Below, piece by piece: positions 31,831 to 40,151 of a stretch of DNA of 46,986 bases. The stretch covers positions 1 to 46,986 of the forward strand of contig NZ_AKJF01000128.1 of NCBI RefSeq assembly GCF_000282475.1, given 5' to 3'. The stretch is from Pseudomonas sp. GM78 (GTDB taxonomy: Bacteria > Pseudomonadota > Gammaproteobacteria > Pseudomonadales > Pseudomonadaceae). How positions within the stretch are numbered: position 1 is the stretch's first letter; each line of letters starts with the position of its first letter. The notes under the pieces are model-generated. The model saw only the letters and a list, made by a program, of their open reading frames with translations. It did no database searches and was not told where the DNA came from. The translations under genes and the position numbers were made by a program.

Positions 31831-33017
31831 CAGGAGTCATCTCGCTTGGAACGCACCCATTCCACCTGGCGTTTGACCAGGAAGCCCAGGTACAGGGGGA
31901 TTTTCTTCAATGCGTAGAACGGTGCATACAGCAAGGCGGAAAAGGCGATGATGGCGCGACCGAACTGGCTCCACGCCAGCAAGATGGTCACCATCAACAG
32001 GCCCACCCCGACCGATGCGATCAAGGCCGGCAGCCATGCGCCGAACAACCAGAACACCAGCCAGGACAGGATAAACGCCGCGCCCAACAACAACGTCAGC
32101 AAGGCCAGCGGCGGTACCAATAGATCCAGGGTCATGGCCAGCAGGTTGAAGTTGCGTCGGGCAAGCGACTCCACGAGCAATTTTGGCGCGTCCCCCAGGA
32201 TCACGCCCAGGTGACCATGCTCCCAGCGCGTACGCTGGGTCGTGAGGCCTTCGTCACTGCGCGGGAAATAGCTGGTCACCAGGGCATCGGGGCAAAACAA
32301 CGGCGGCTTGCCGCTGCGACAGAAATCCAGGCCCATTTTCAGGTCTTCAACGATGTGGCCACTGGCAAGGGTGATCAAGGGCAGGTCGCGCCAGACGAAC
32401 GCCATGCCCGTGCCCATCAACTGACAGGGCAACCCCAACCGGGCCCAGCCTTGTGGCCGCACCCGATTCTTCACGCACCAGGCAAACTCGGCGATCTGCA
32501 CCTTCAGCCCGGAACCCGTTGGGGCACGCATCAGGTCAAGCGCCTGGGTCGGCCGCCCCGAGTCGATGCACTGTATGGCCAGGCGTTCGATGAAGCCTTC
32601 GTTCACCTGGCAATCGGCATCGACGATGATCAGCACGTCCGGCGCATCGCTGGCCAGGTGACGCGCGCCAAAATCCAGGGCATAGCCCTTGCCACGCTGC
32701 TGGGCATTGCTGCGCTCCACCACCTCGGCGCCGGCCGCACGGGCCATCGCGGCGGTATCGTCAGAACAGTTGTCGGCGACCACCAACAGGCGGTCGCCCT
32801 CCTGCAGTTGCGGGCGCAGGGAATTCAAGGTGGCCTGGATAATCGAGGACTCATTGTGGGCCGGCACCAGCACTGCGACCCGAGGTCGCGGGCGTTGCGC
32901 GAGCGCTTGTGTTCGCACCGGCAAACCCGCCAGCAGTACCTGCACGAACAGCACCAACACCGGCAGGAGGATGATTGCCAGCGGTACACCGAGTAGCCAA
33001 TTGAGGAATGTGATCAT
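31830..33017 (-). CDS. membrane-bound glycosyltransferase family 2
   Basis: A 395-aa processive-like GT2. One N-terminal helix, then VLVPAHNESSIIQATLNSL, the DXD motif in IVDADCQVN and the QXXRW motif in TTQRTRWEHGH, and two to three C-terminal helices (about residues 300-370). It builds the repeat unit at the cytoplasmic face of the inner membrane. The start overlaps the GT4 stop by 4 bases (ATGA). Confidence 0.9.
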   Translation of the reverse strand: MITFLNWLLGVPLAIILLPVLVLFVQVLLAGLPVRTQALAQRPRPRVAVLVPAHNESSIIQATLNSLRPQLQEGDRLLVVADNCSDDTAAMARAAGAEVVERSNAQQRGKGYALDFGARHLASDAPDVLIIVDADCQVNEGFIERLAIQCIDSGRPTQALDLMRAPTGSGLKVQIAEFAWCVKNRVRPQGWARLGLPCQLMGTGMAFVWRDLPLITLASGHIVEDLKMGLDFCRSGKPPLFCPDALVTSYFPRSDEGLTTQRTRWEHGHLGVILGDAPKLLVESLARRNFNLLAMTLDLLVPPLALLTLLLGAAFILSWLVFWLFGAWLPALIASVGVGLLMVTILLAWSQFGRAIIAFSALLYAPFYALKKIPLYLGFLVKRQVEWVRSKRDDS

Positions 33018-34216
33018 GCTTGCGCCTTGAACAGATGAGCCAACTTGGTCGCTTCGGTATCGATATCGTGGCGCTCCAGCACTCGCTGATAAGCCGCCTC
33101 GCCCATGCGTTGCAACTGCTCGACAGGCTGTGCCAGGCAGTCCGCCAGCGCCGCCGCCAACTCTTCCACCGCGCCGGCGGGAAACAGCCAGCCGTTCTCG
33201 CCCTGGCGCACCAGTTCGGGAATGCCCGCCACATAAGTCGTCAGCACCGGCCGGCGCAACGCCATGGCTTCCATGATGACCACCGGCAAACCTTCGGCGA
33301 AGCTCGGCAAGACCAGGGCCCGGGCGGCGAGAATTTCCGTGCGCACCTGCTCGCTGCTGATCCAGCCGGTGATGCGCACACGCGATTGCAGGCCATGCCG
33401 GGCAATCAGTTCTTCGATCTGCGGGCGCATTTCGCCGTCGCCGGCCAGGACGATCTCGAACGCCACACCCTGTTCGGCCAAGCGCCGCGCGGCCTCGAGC
33501 AACAGCAATTGGCCCTTCTGCTCACACAACCGCCCCACGCAGACCAACCGCGGCGCAGACGGCATCGCCACCGCCGGCACATCGTGGAAGGCCCGCTCCA
33601 GGCCACAATGCACGACCTTGACCCGCGCCCAGTGCGCATGTTCGACCCAGCGATACAGCTGGCTGCGCCCATAGGCGCTGATGGCCGCGACAAACGCCGA
33701 ACGCCGGACTTTCTCGCCCAGGTGGATGAACTGCGCCTTGTCGAACTCTTCCGGGCCATGCACGGTAAAACTGTACGTCGGCCCGCCGAGTGCGTTGACC
33801 AGCATCACCACTTCGGTCGAGTTGGTGCCGAAATGGGCATGCACGTGCCGGGCGCCGAACGCCTGTACCCAGGACAGCACGCTGCATGCCTCGAGCAAAT
33901 AGACCAGATGGTACGGCCAGGACCGATCGGCGTGCCGGCCCATGCGCAACGCCAGCCACAGCGTCGAAAAGAACCGCCGCGGCTGGGCACGCAGCACCTG
34001 CAGCGCAGGTCGCAACAGCGCTTTGACGCCACCCTCCAGCACATAGCGGGTCTTGCCGCGTTCGGACTCGTCCTCGGCGTCCACCAACTCGCCGTCCCAA
34101 CCTCGCAGCGCGATGCGTTGAACCTCAAAGCCCTGGCGCTCCAACGCCAGGATCTCGCGACGAATGAAGCTATGGCTGACCTTCGGGTATTGATTGATGA
34201 AATAAGCGATACGCAT
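33014..34216 (-). CDS. glycosyltransferase family 4
   Basis: A 400-aa GT-B fold enzyme. The N-terminal domain starts with MRIAYFINQYPKVSHSFIRREI, and the C-terminal domain carries LVCVGRLCEQKGQLLLLEAARRL and the donor-binding EX7E motif in EGLPVVIMEAMALRRPVLTTYVAGIPELV. The ATG at 34216 is preferred to an in-frame GTG two codons upstream. It follows the DUF535 gene after 71 bases and is coupled to the next GT2. It probably adds an early or middle sugar of the repeat unit. Confidence 0.9.
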   Translation of the reverse strand: MRIAYFINQYPKVSHSFIRREILALERQGFEVQRIALRGWDGELVDAEDESERGKTRYVLEGGVKALLRPALQVLRAQPRRFFSTLWLALRMGRHADRSWPYHLVYLLEACSVLSWVQAFGARHVHAHFGTNSTEVVMLVNALGGPTYSFTVHGPEEFDKAQFIHLGEKVRRSAFVAAISAYGRSQLYRWVEHAHWARVKVVHCGLERAFHDVPAVAMPSAPRLVCVGRLCEQKGQLLLLEAARRLAEQGVAFEIVLAGDGEMRPQIEELIARHGLQSRVRITGWISSEQVRTEILAARALVLPSFAEGLPVVIMEAMALRRPVLTTYVAGIPELVRQGENGWLFPAGAVEELAAALADCLAQPVEQLQRMGEAAYQRVLERHDIDTEATKLAHLFKAQA

Positions 34217-34287
34217 GGGCACCCGGCTTGAATGTCGTCGAAGTTGTCACTGCAGGTACCCCCACAGTAGTCCAGTAACCGGTCACG

Positions 34288-35211
34288 TCAATTCACTGCG
34301 TAGCTGCCGATCAACACCTGGTCGATCCTGGCAAAGGTATCGTCCAGCAACTCATAGCGCCGGCGATACATGGCGCGTTTTTTTGAAGCAATGGTGTCCA
34401 GTGGCTTTCTGGACGATGCCATGGGAATTTCAAAAAAATCTTCGCGCGCAGAAGGTGTCGCCCCGTGCTCAAGCCAGATCGAATCATAATTGGCGGCCAG
34501 CTCCTGGGCTTTATGCGCGCCAAAGTACGGGTGGCGATGATGACGATAGACATCCCCGACCGCGTAGATTTTTTCGACACCGATATTGCCGGCGATGTAC
34601 TTGATCACTTCAATCAGAAAACTCCTGGGCCGCAGGCCTTCGAAGTCCTTGGTGACATCCCTGTAGATGGCAAGCGACCGGTCGCTCTCGATACCTTTGT
34701 GTATGCCCTGCACGGCACCAATGAAGATGCAAAGCTCACCGTCCGTGCAACACAAGGTGAAGGCGATCGAGGCAATGCGCAAATCGCCCTGGAACAGGTT
34801 CAGCACCAGCTCGCCTTCACGCATGAACCAGAACGGGCGGTCCAGCACCAGGGTACAGCCGGCGGACCACGCCGTCAGGTCGCTCAGGACCAGGCTGTCG
34901 TCGCGCCCGAACAGCAGCAGCTGCGGGCAGCTTTTGGTGACCACCTCGTAGTGCGAGGCCATGACGCCCAATTTGTCCTGGGAGTTCCAGCTCTTGCTGA
35001 TGTAGGGCCAGTGGATGACGCCCAGGCAATCGCCGCCGAGCTTCTCGATACCGCTATCGCCCAAGGCGTTGGACATACGCCCGAAAAACAGATTCAGCTC
35101 GGTCCAGTTCTTGCCCACCAACAGCGCAAACTTGAGTTTGTTCTTCAGGGCCCTCAGGGAATAGCCAGCGTGCAGGGAGAAGACGCTTTTGACGATTATC
35201 CAATAGTCCAT
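34288..35211 (-). CDS. VirK/YbjX-family protein (DUF535)
   Basis: A 307-aa protein of the DUF535 family. It has the C-terminal sequence VYRHHRHPYFGAHKAQELAANYDSIWLEHGATPSAREDFFEIPM and the conserved KKRAMYRRRYELLDDTFARI end. Family members in enteric bacteria are linked to virulence and envelope stress or LPS modification, but no reaction is established. In this operon it may help transport or modify the exopolysaccharide. It lies 7 bases after the next GT2 and starts with a GAGAC site. Confidence 0.8.
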   Translation of the reverse strand: MDYWIIVKSVFSLHAGYSLRALKNKLKFALLVGKNWTELNLFFGRMSNALGDSGIEKLGGDCLGVIHWPYISKSWNSQDKLGVMASHYEVVTKSCPQLLLFGRDDSLVLSDLTAWSAGCTLVLDRPFWFMREGELVLNLFQGDLRIASIAFTLCCTDGELCIFIGAVQGIHKGIESDRSLAIYRDVTKDFEGLRPRSFLIEVIKYIAGNIGVEKIYAVGDVYRHHRHPYFGAHKAQELAANYDSIWLEHGATPSAREDFFEIPMASSRKPLDTIASKKRAMYRRRYELLDDTFARIDQVLIGSYAVN

Positions 35212-35218
35212 CGAAGTC

Positions 35219-36205
35219 TCACTTGTATTCGATCAATGCGGATTTGCCGGCACCGAACCTGTTCAAAAGAAACTTGACCTGCCCGAACATCTCGGGAAAT
35301 TTGCCCAGCACGAGGAAGAACGCCAGTAACCAGTTTTGCCGTGCAGGGCCAGCGCCCCGCCTCGCCAGGCGCGCGACCTGCAGCGGATAGACCAACAGCA
35401 CCAGCAGCCCGGGCCAGCCCAGCATCAGCGTGGCAATCACTGTTGCCAGCGGCACGCCCAAGCCCCAGAACCAGGCCCGACGCGACTCGCGGCGCCAATG
35501 GCGCTCCGGTGCGCCCCCGTGTAAAAACGCGCCCTCGGCAAAGGCATAACCGCCGCGCAGGGTACGCCGCCACCATTGAGCAAAGCGGGTCATGCTCGCA
35601 TCGTGCAAGGTCATTTCCGCAGGCAAGCGCCAGACCTTCCAGCCCTTGGCTCGCAGGCGCACGCAAAGCTCCGGCTCTTCCCCGGCAATCAGGTCCGGCC
35701 GGTACCCGCCCGCGGTGACGAAGGCGTCGGCGCGCATCAGTGCATCGCCACCACAGGCGCTGGTCGCACCGGTTGGCGTATCCCATTCGAGATCGCACAT
35801 CAGGTTATAAATGGAACGCTGCGGAAAACGTTCGCGGCGCCGCCCGCACACCACCGCCACCTCAGGGTGGGCCTCAAGAAAGGCCTGTGCATGGGGCAGC
35901 CAGCTGGCGACCACCTCGCAATCGCCGTCGACGAACTGCACATGACGCATCGACGGCAACAGGCGTTGCAGTCGGGCAAAACCTTCATTGCGCGCACGTG
36001 CGGCCGTGAACGCAATGCTCATGTCCAGTTCGACCACCTCGACGCCAAGCCGTCCGGCCATCTGTACCGAACCATCGGTGGAGCCAGAGTCGACATAGAC
36101 GATCTGCTGCACCGCCCCGACCAGCGAAGCCAGGCAGCGCTCGAGGCGCTGGCCTTCATTGCGACCGATGACCACGACGCCAACCCCCGTCGACACCGTG
36201 CTCAT
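35219..36205 (-). CDS. glycosyltransferase family 2 with C-terminal membrane helices
   Basis: A 328-aa GT2. VVVIGRNEGQRLERCLASL opens the fold, VDSGSTDGS and VDGDCEV supply the nucleotide and metal motifs, and two hydrophobic helices follow the catalytic domain at about residues 245-275, with a basic loop to the end. It overlaps the acyltransferase gene upstream by 4 bases. Confidence 0.88.
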   Translation of the reverse strand: MSTVSTGVGVVVIGRNEGQRLERCLASLVGAVQQIVYVDSGSTDGSVQMAGRLGVEVVELDMSIAFTAARARNEGFARLQRLLPSMRHVQFVDGDCEVVASWLPHAQAFLEAHPEVAVVCGRRRERFPQRSIYNLMCDLEWDTPTGATSACGGDALMRADAFVTAGGYRPDLIAGEEPELCVRLRAKGWKVWRLPAEMTLHDASMTRFAQWWRRTLRGGYAFAEGAFLHGGAPERHWRRESRRAWFWGLGVPLATVIATLMLGWPGLLVLLVYPLQVARLARRGAGPARQNWLLAFFLVLGKFPEMFGQVKFLLNRFGAGKSALIEYK

Positions 36206-36726
36206 GAGTATTGCTCGGCATCAGCGAGCTTGCGCTGCTTGATGGTCGCCGGCACGCCGACGGCCACCGAGTTGTCAGGTACATCGGTCAATACCACGGC
36301 ATTGGCGCCGATCACCACATTGTTGCCGATGCGAATATTGCCCAGCACCTTGGCGCCGGTGCCGATATCGACGTTGTTGCCCATCACCGGGGCGATCGGC
36401 TCCTTCACGTTCTTGAGCCCCACGACCACGCCATTGCGGATTCGGCAGTCATCGCCGAACTGCGCATAGCCACTGATAACGATGCCGCCGAAATGATCGA
36501 TGACGAAGTTGCGCCCGACCACCACCTCGCACGGCAGCTCGATGCCTGTCACGATCTGCACCAGCTTGAACAGCACTTTGTAGATAAAGGAGAGCAATTT
36601 GCGTAACAGCGCCGGGCGCACGCCATAGCGCCAACGCCCGAAGCGATACACCAGCATCACCCAGAAACCCTGGGCGCCCCAATCACCCTCGTATGCTCGC
36701 AAGTCCGCACGTATGTTTTCGAACAT
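36202..36726 (-). CDS. serine O-acetyltransferase-like hexapeptide acyltransferase
   Basis: A 174-aa CysE/left-handed beta-helix protein. The hexapeptide turns are visible in GIVISGYAQFGDDCRIRNGVVVGLKN, PVMGNNVDIGTGAKVLGNIRIGNNVVIGANAVVLTDVPDN, which is the family's C-terminal core, and AVGVPATI closes the domain. Homologues in polysaccharide loci acetylate sugar hydroxyls rather than serine, and its neighbours support that here. Substrate is unknown. Confidence 0.87.
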   Translation of the reverse strand: MFENIRADLRAYEGDWGAQGFWVMLVYRFGRWRYGVRPALLRKLLSFIYKVLFKLVQIVTGIELPCEVVVGRNFVIDHFGGIVISGYAQFGDDCRIRNGVVVGLKNVKEPIAPVMGNNVDIGTGAKVLGNIRIGNNVVIGANAVVLTDVPDNSVAVGVPATIKQRKLADAEQYS

Positions 36727-36734
36727 GGCCTGAC

Positions 36735-37691
36735 CTACCGTGTGGGTTGACTACCGAGTTTGGTTTTACGCAGCAGTGCCCAGGTCACACGGGTGTGTTG
36801 CCAACACGCCTTGATGGCGGCCCGACCGCGACCTTTCAACAAAGCCTTGAGCCCCAGGATCAGGTCACACAGGCCGACCAGCAGCATGTGCAAGGCCAAC
36901 CCCGGCAAACCGTGATGCTTGCGGAAATACAACAGCTCGCTTTCGATTTGCAGCGTCTGCAACTGTCGGCCGTCCATGTTCAGTTTGTCGACCGACTTGG
37001 CACTCTCGCCACCGATATGCACCACCGACGTGTGGGGGTAGTAGACCACCTTCCACCCCGCCTGCTTGACGCGCCGGCAGTGATCGACTTCCTCGTAGTA
37101 GAGGAAATAACGCGGATCGAACAAGCCGACCTTGTCGATCACTTCACGGCGGATCAGGTAATAGCAACCCGGCACCCAGTCGCACTCGCGCACCGAGGCA
37201 TGATCCCAGGCCAGGTCGTCGACCAGTTTCACCCAAGGGAAAAAGCGCTCAAGCCCGGCAGTCACGAGGAACACATTCAGCGGCGTCGGAAAGTAGCGGC
37301 AGGAGGGTTGCAGCTCGCCGTCCCGACCAACCAGGCGTACACCGAGGATCCCGCAATCGGGATGAGCCTCCATGTACTCCAGGGTCTTGGCCAGGGTGTC
37401 GTCGGACACAAAAGCGTCGGTGTTGAGCAGCAACGCGTACTTGCCCTCCAGGTGCTCAACCAATTGATTATTGGCCCGGCCAAAGCCGACATTGTCTTTA
37501 TTGGCCAGCAACACGGCCTCTGGACAAATACTGCCCAGGCAATCCAGCGAATTGTCCGCCGAGGCATTGTCCACTACCAGGTAGCGCGCCGGGTCGGCAC
37601 TCTTGGACTGGCGCAGCGCATTGAACATGGGCTGCAACAGTCCCGCCGTGTTGTAGTTGACCACGAGCACATCCAGTGGCGCGCTACTCAT
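36735..37691 (-). CDS. glycosyltransferase family 2 (rhamnosyltransferase-like)
   Basis: A 318-aa GT2 with PLDVLVVNYNTAGLLQPMFNAL, VVDNASADNSLDCL, ALLLNTDAFVSDDTLAKTLEYM, and FDPRYFLYYEEVDHCRRVKQAGWKVVYYPHTSVVHIGGESAKS, the typical signatures of rhamnosyl-type transferases. The start at 37691 overlaps the upstream stop by 8 bases; an in-frame TTG five codons earlier is less likely. The sugar is not predictable. Confidence 0.88.
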   Translation of the reverse strand: MSSAPLDVLVVNYNTAGLLQPMFNALRQSKSADPARYLVVDNASADNSLDCLGSICPEAVLLANKDNVGFGRANNQLVEHLEGKYALLLNTDAFVSDDTLAKTLEYMEAHPDCGILGVRLVGRDGELQPSCRYFPTPLNVFLVTAGLERFFPWVKLVDDLAWDHASVRECDWVPGCYYLIRREVIDKVGLFDPRYFLYYEEVDHCRRVKQAGWKVVYYPHTSVVHIGGESAKSVDKLNMDGRQLQTLQIESELLYFRKHHGLPGLALHMLLVGLCDLILGLKALLKGRGRAAIKACWQHTRVTWALLRKTKLGSQPTR

Positions 37692-38301
37692 TGGCTTTCT
37701 CGCCAAAGAAGTACTGCGTTCTCATGGCCCTGAGCTTGGGCTCGTAATCCGGATCAAAGTGAGTGCCGCGGTGGCGGATGAGATCTATCCACGGATAGGC
37801 TTCACAACGCTCTTCGATTTTCTTGAGCAGATCTTCAACGGTGCAGAGCACCTTCGCCGGGTTACCCCCCACCACGACTCCGGGCGGAACATCCTTGGTG
37901 ATCACGGCACCGGCGGCGACGATTGAATTCGGACCGATGGTGACGCGCGGCATGACGATAGCGCCATAACCGACGAAACTGTTGTCAAGGATATCGACCG
38001 CACCGACGGAGTCGAGCGTTTTGCCCGCGCTGACCTCGAACAGGCCAATGATGCCGTCGTGCCCGAACACTGTGCAATCGGACAAGCCGACGTTGTTGCC
38101 CAGGCGCAGCAGCGAAGGGTCGGGGATGTTGCAACCGGGATTGATCCACACGCCCTTGCCGACCGAGTGTATACCTCCCCAGCGCGCCAGGAACTCTGCC
38201 CATTCGAAGCCTGTGGGGTGACAAAACCTCTTGTATAAACCCTTCCCCCGACCTGTTTTCCATGCGTAGTAACTTATTGCACGCCTTGCTAGCCCAATCA
38301 T
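37684..38301 (-). CDS. hexapeptide-repeat O-acyltransferase
   Basis: A 205-aa left-handed beta-helix acyltransferase, longer than CysE-like neighbours. Hexapeptide repeats run through VWINPGCNIPDPSLLRLGNNVGLSDCTVFGHDGIIGLF and NSFVGYGAIVMPRVTIGPNSIVAAGAVITKDVPPGVVVGGNPAKVL. It presumably acetylates or succinylates a sugar of the exopolysaccharide. It is coupled by overlap to the following GT2, and a 113-bp gap separates it from the GMC oxidoreductase. Confidence 0.86.
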   Translation of the reverse strand: MIGLARRAISYYAWKTGRGKGLYKRFCHPTGFEWAEFLARWGGIHSVGKGVWINPGCNIPDPSLLRLGNNVGLSDCTVFGHDGIIGLFEVSAGKTLDSVGAVDILDNSFVGYGAIVMPRVTIGPNSIVAAGAVITKDVPPGVVVGGNPAKVLCTVEDLLKKIEERCEAYPWIDLIRHRGTHFDPDYEPKLRAMRTQYFFGEKANE

Positions 38302-38414
38302 CCTGTCAGCCTCACAAAAGTCAGCGTTTCACATCGGTTCCAAGACCAGATGCACCATGGTTTTGTTGTTTTTGTGGCACCCCGATTTGGTTGCTCTCCC
38401 TAAGACTTTTCAAT

Positions 38415-39881
38415 TCAAGAATACCTGCCTGTCGCAGGGCCCATTTGATGGTTGAGGTAATCCGCCAACCGCAGCGTCAGCTGCAGCAGCGGCATGGTTG
38501 GATTGCTCGCGCCAGCGGTTGAAAACACACTGCTGCCAGCGACGTACAGATTATTGGTGCCGAACACTTTGCAGTTCTCATCGACCACCCCGAATTCAGG
38601 GGAGGTCGCCATCCGGGTCGTCCCCATGTGATGGGCATGCGGCACGACCTTCAGTGGCAAGGAAACGTCATACACCGCTTCCTCCAACTTGACATAGCCA
38701 AGCCCCTCTTCGGCAAAACACTTTGCCACTTCCAGGCCTATGCTTTTTACCGTCTCCCTGTCTTCAGGGGCGAGCTCCCAGTGGATGTTGGCCTTTCTCA
38801 TCCCCAGCTCATCGTGCTCTTCGGTCAACGCGACGCGACTCTTGCGGTTGGGAAACTGCTCGATCATCGTGGAGAGCTCGCCGTCACCGGGACAGTTGAA
38901 CTTGGTAATGAACTCGATCTTGTGCGCCATGCCAGCCTCGCAAGCCAGGTTTTCGAAAAAGCCCTTGATTGCCGCCATGCGCCCATAGGTTTCCACGGCC
39001 GACAACAGTGAAGCCGTGACATTGCCTTTACCGGAGTGATGCTCGATCACAAACGCATCCTTGGTGTAGAACTGCCTGGCCTCCCGGCTTTCGCCGTTGT
39101 TGAGGATGAAGGTACCGAGGGCGATGTTCAGGTGTTCCATGAAGCATCGACCGACCAGGCCATCCTCGGTGACAACGCCAGCGGCGGCCAAGGATTTGCT
39201 GTTGAGCAACTGCCTGGCATTCTCAATCGCGCCAGTGGCCAGGATGAATTGCCTGGCCGAGATGTGCGCTTGATTGCGTTCGTAATCGGACACTACGACG
39301 GCGGTGATGCGACCGGTCTTGCTGTCGAAATCCAGGTCGACGCAATTGCAATTGATGAAGACGTCCAGGCCCTCGGCCTCCTCGAGCTCCTTGGCATATT
39401 TTTGTGCAAATCGAGTCGGCGGACTGAGCAGGAAACGGTCGGCTTCGAATTCGTCGCTGTGAAAGGCCGCGTTGACGGTCTTGAATCCCGAGTCCAGCGG
39501 CAGGTCCAGAATGGCCATGGCCGCTGGCAGATTGCGCTCCATCTCGGAAAACGCGATGGGCCAGCCGGGCAAATTCACCGGAGGGGACAGGGTAAAATCC
39601 GAAGGTTCGAAGGGACGGCAACGACCCGCCCAGTGGTTGGAGGTACCCCCCAGGTAGCGCAGGCGGGTTTCTTCAGCGAAGACATCCAACCCCGTGGAAG
39701 GACAATTGTAGAGGTTTTGCGAATACGGCGCATATTCGCGCCCCCCGCCCTCGAGAAGCACTACGCGCCAGCCATTGCCGGCCAAACGCAAGGCTAGCGT
39801 AATGCCGGCCGGGCCTGCACCAACGATGCAGAAATCATAGTGATCGCGCAGGTCTTTCTGCGTTTGGTAGTCTTTGATCAT
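38415..39881 (-). CDS. GMC-family FAD-dependent oxidoreductase of the polysaccharide locus
   Basis: A 488-aa glucose-methanol-choline-type flavoprotein. The FAD-binding motif GAGPAG is at residues 21-26, and RLRYLGGTSNHWAGRCRPF, the GTTRM-containing segment HAHHMGTTRMA and NLYVAGSSVFSTAGASNPTMPLLQL complete the family pattern. It has no signal peptide of its own. A 60-aa gene with a twin-arginine leader ends 8 bases upstream, as small Tat subunits do for some periplasmic GMC dehydrogenases, which suggests co-export. It may oxidise a sugar or lipid-linked sugar. No clear ribosome site precedes the ATG, so its translation may depend on the small gene. Confidence 0.86.
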   Translation of the reverse strand: MIKDYQTQKDLRDHYDFCIVGAGPAGITLALRLAGNGWRVVLLEGGGREYAPYSQNLYNCPSTGLDVFAEETRLRYLGGTSNHWAGRCRPFEPSDFTLSPPVNLPGWPIAFSEMERNLPAAMAILDLPLDSGFKTVNAAFHSDEFEADRFLLSPPTRFAQKYAKELEEAEGLDVFINCNCVDLDFDSKTGRITAVVVSDYERNQAHISARQFILATGAIENARQLLNSKSLAAAGVVTEDGLVGRCFMEHLNIALGTFILNNGESREARQFYTKDAFVIEHHSGKGNVTASLLSAVETYGRMAAIKGFFENLACEAGMAHKIEFITKFNCPGDGELSTMIEQFPNRKSRVALTEEHDELGMRKANIHWELAPEDRETVKSIGLEVAKCFAEEGLGYVKLEEAVYDVSLPLKVVPHAHHMGTTRMATSPEFGVVDENCKVFGTNNLYVAGSSVFSTAGASNPTMPLLQLTLRLADYLNHQMGPATGRYS

Positions 39882-39889
39882 ATTTGCAG

Positions 39890-40072
39890 TTACCGGAAAT
39901 GCGCGGCAGGTAACACCCACCCGTTGATAACGACAAACTCCGATTTTCCTGCAGGAGGCCGGGCCCCAACCCCGGTGAATTTCATCGCCAGCCCCCCCAG
40001 GCTTAACAGGGCAAATGCCCGAATGAGACCTCTGCGACTAATGACAGAGGCATTCAACTCGCGTTCACTCAT
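39890..40072 (-). CDS. 60-aa protein with twin-arginine leader, partner of the GMC oxidoreductase
   Basis: This small gene was chosen as real because of its leader and its spacing. Residues 12-19 carry a Tat motif (ISRRGLIR), followed by the hydrophobic stretch AFALLSLGGLA; a cleavage site near GVGA would leave about 25 residues. It stops 8 bases before the GMC oxidoreductase start. Known Tat-leader small subunits of gluconate or fructose dehydrogenases are about 180-250 aa, so this would be an unusually small version. It could equally be a membrane-anchored leader peptide only. Confidence 0.6.
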   Translation of the reverse strand: MSERELNASVISRRGLIRAFALLSLGGLAMKFTGVGARPPAGKSEFVVINGWVLPAAHFR

Positions 40073-40151
40073 CGTTCACGGCTCCACGGCATCGAGATTG
40101 CATCTGAGATTCAAAGGGTGCTTCAACGTCAAGAAACCCTGGCCAACCGCT

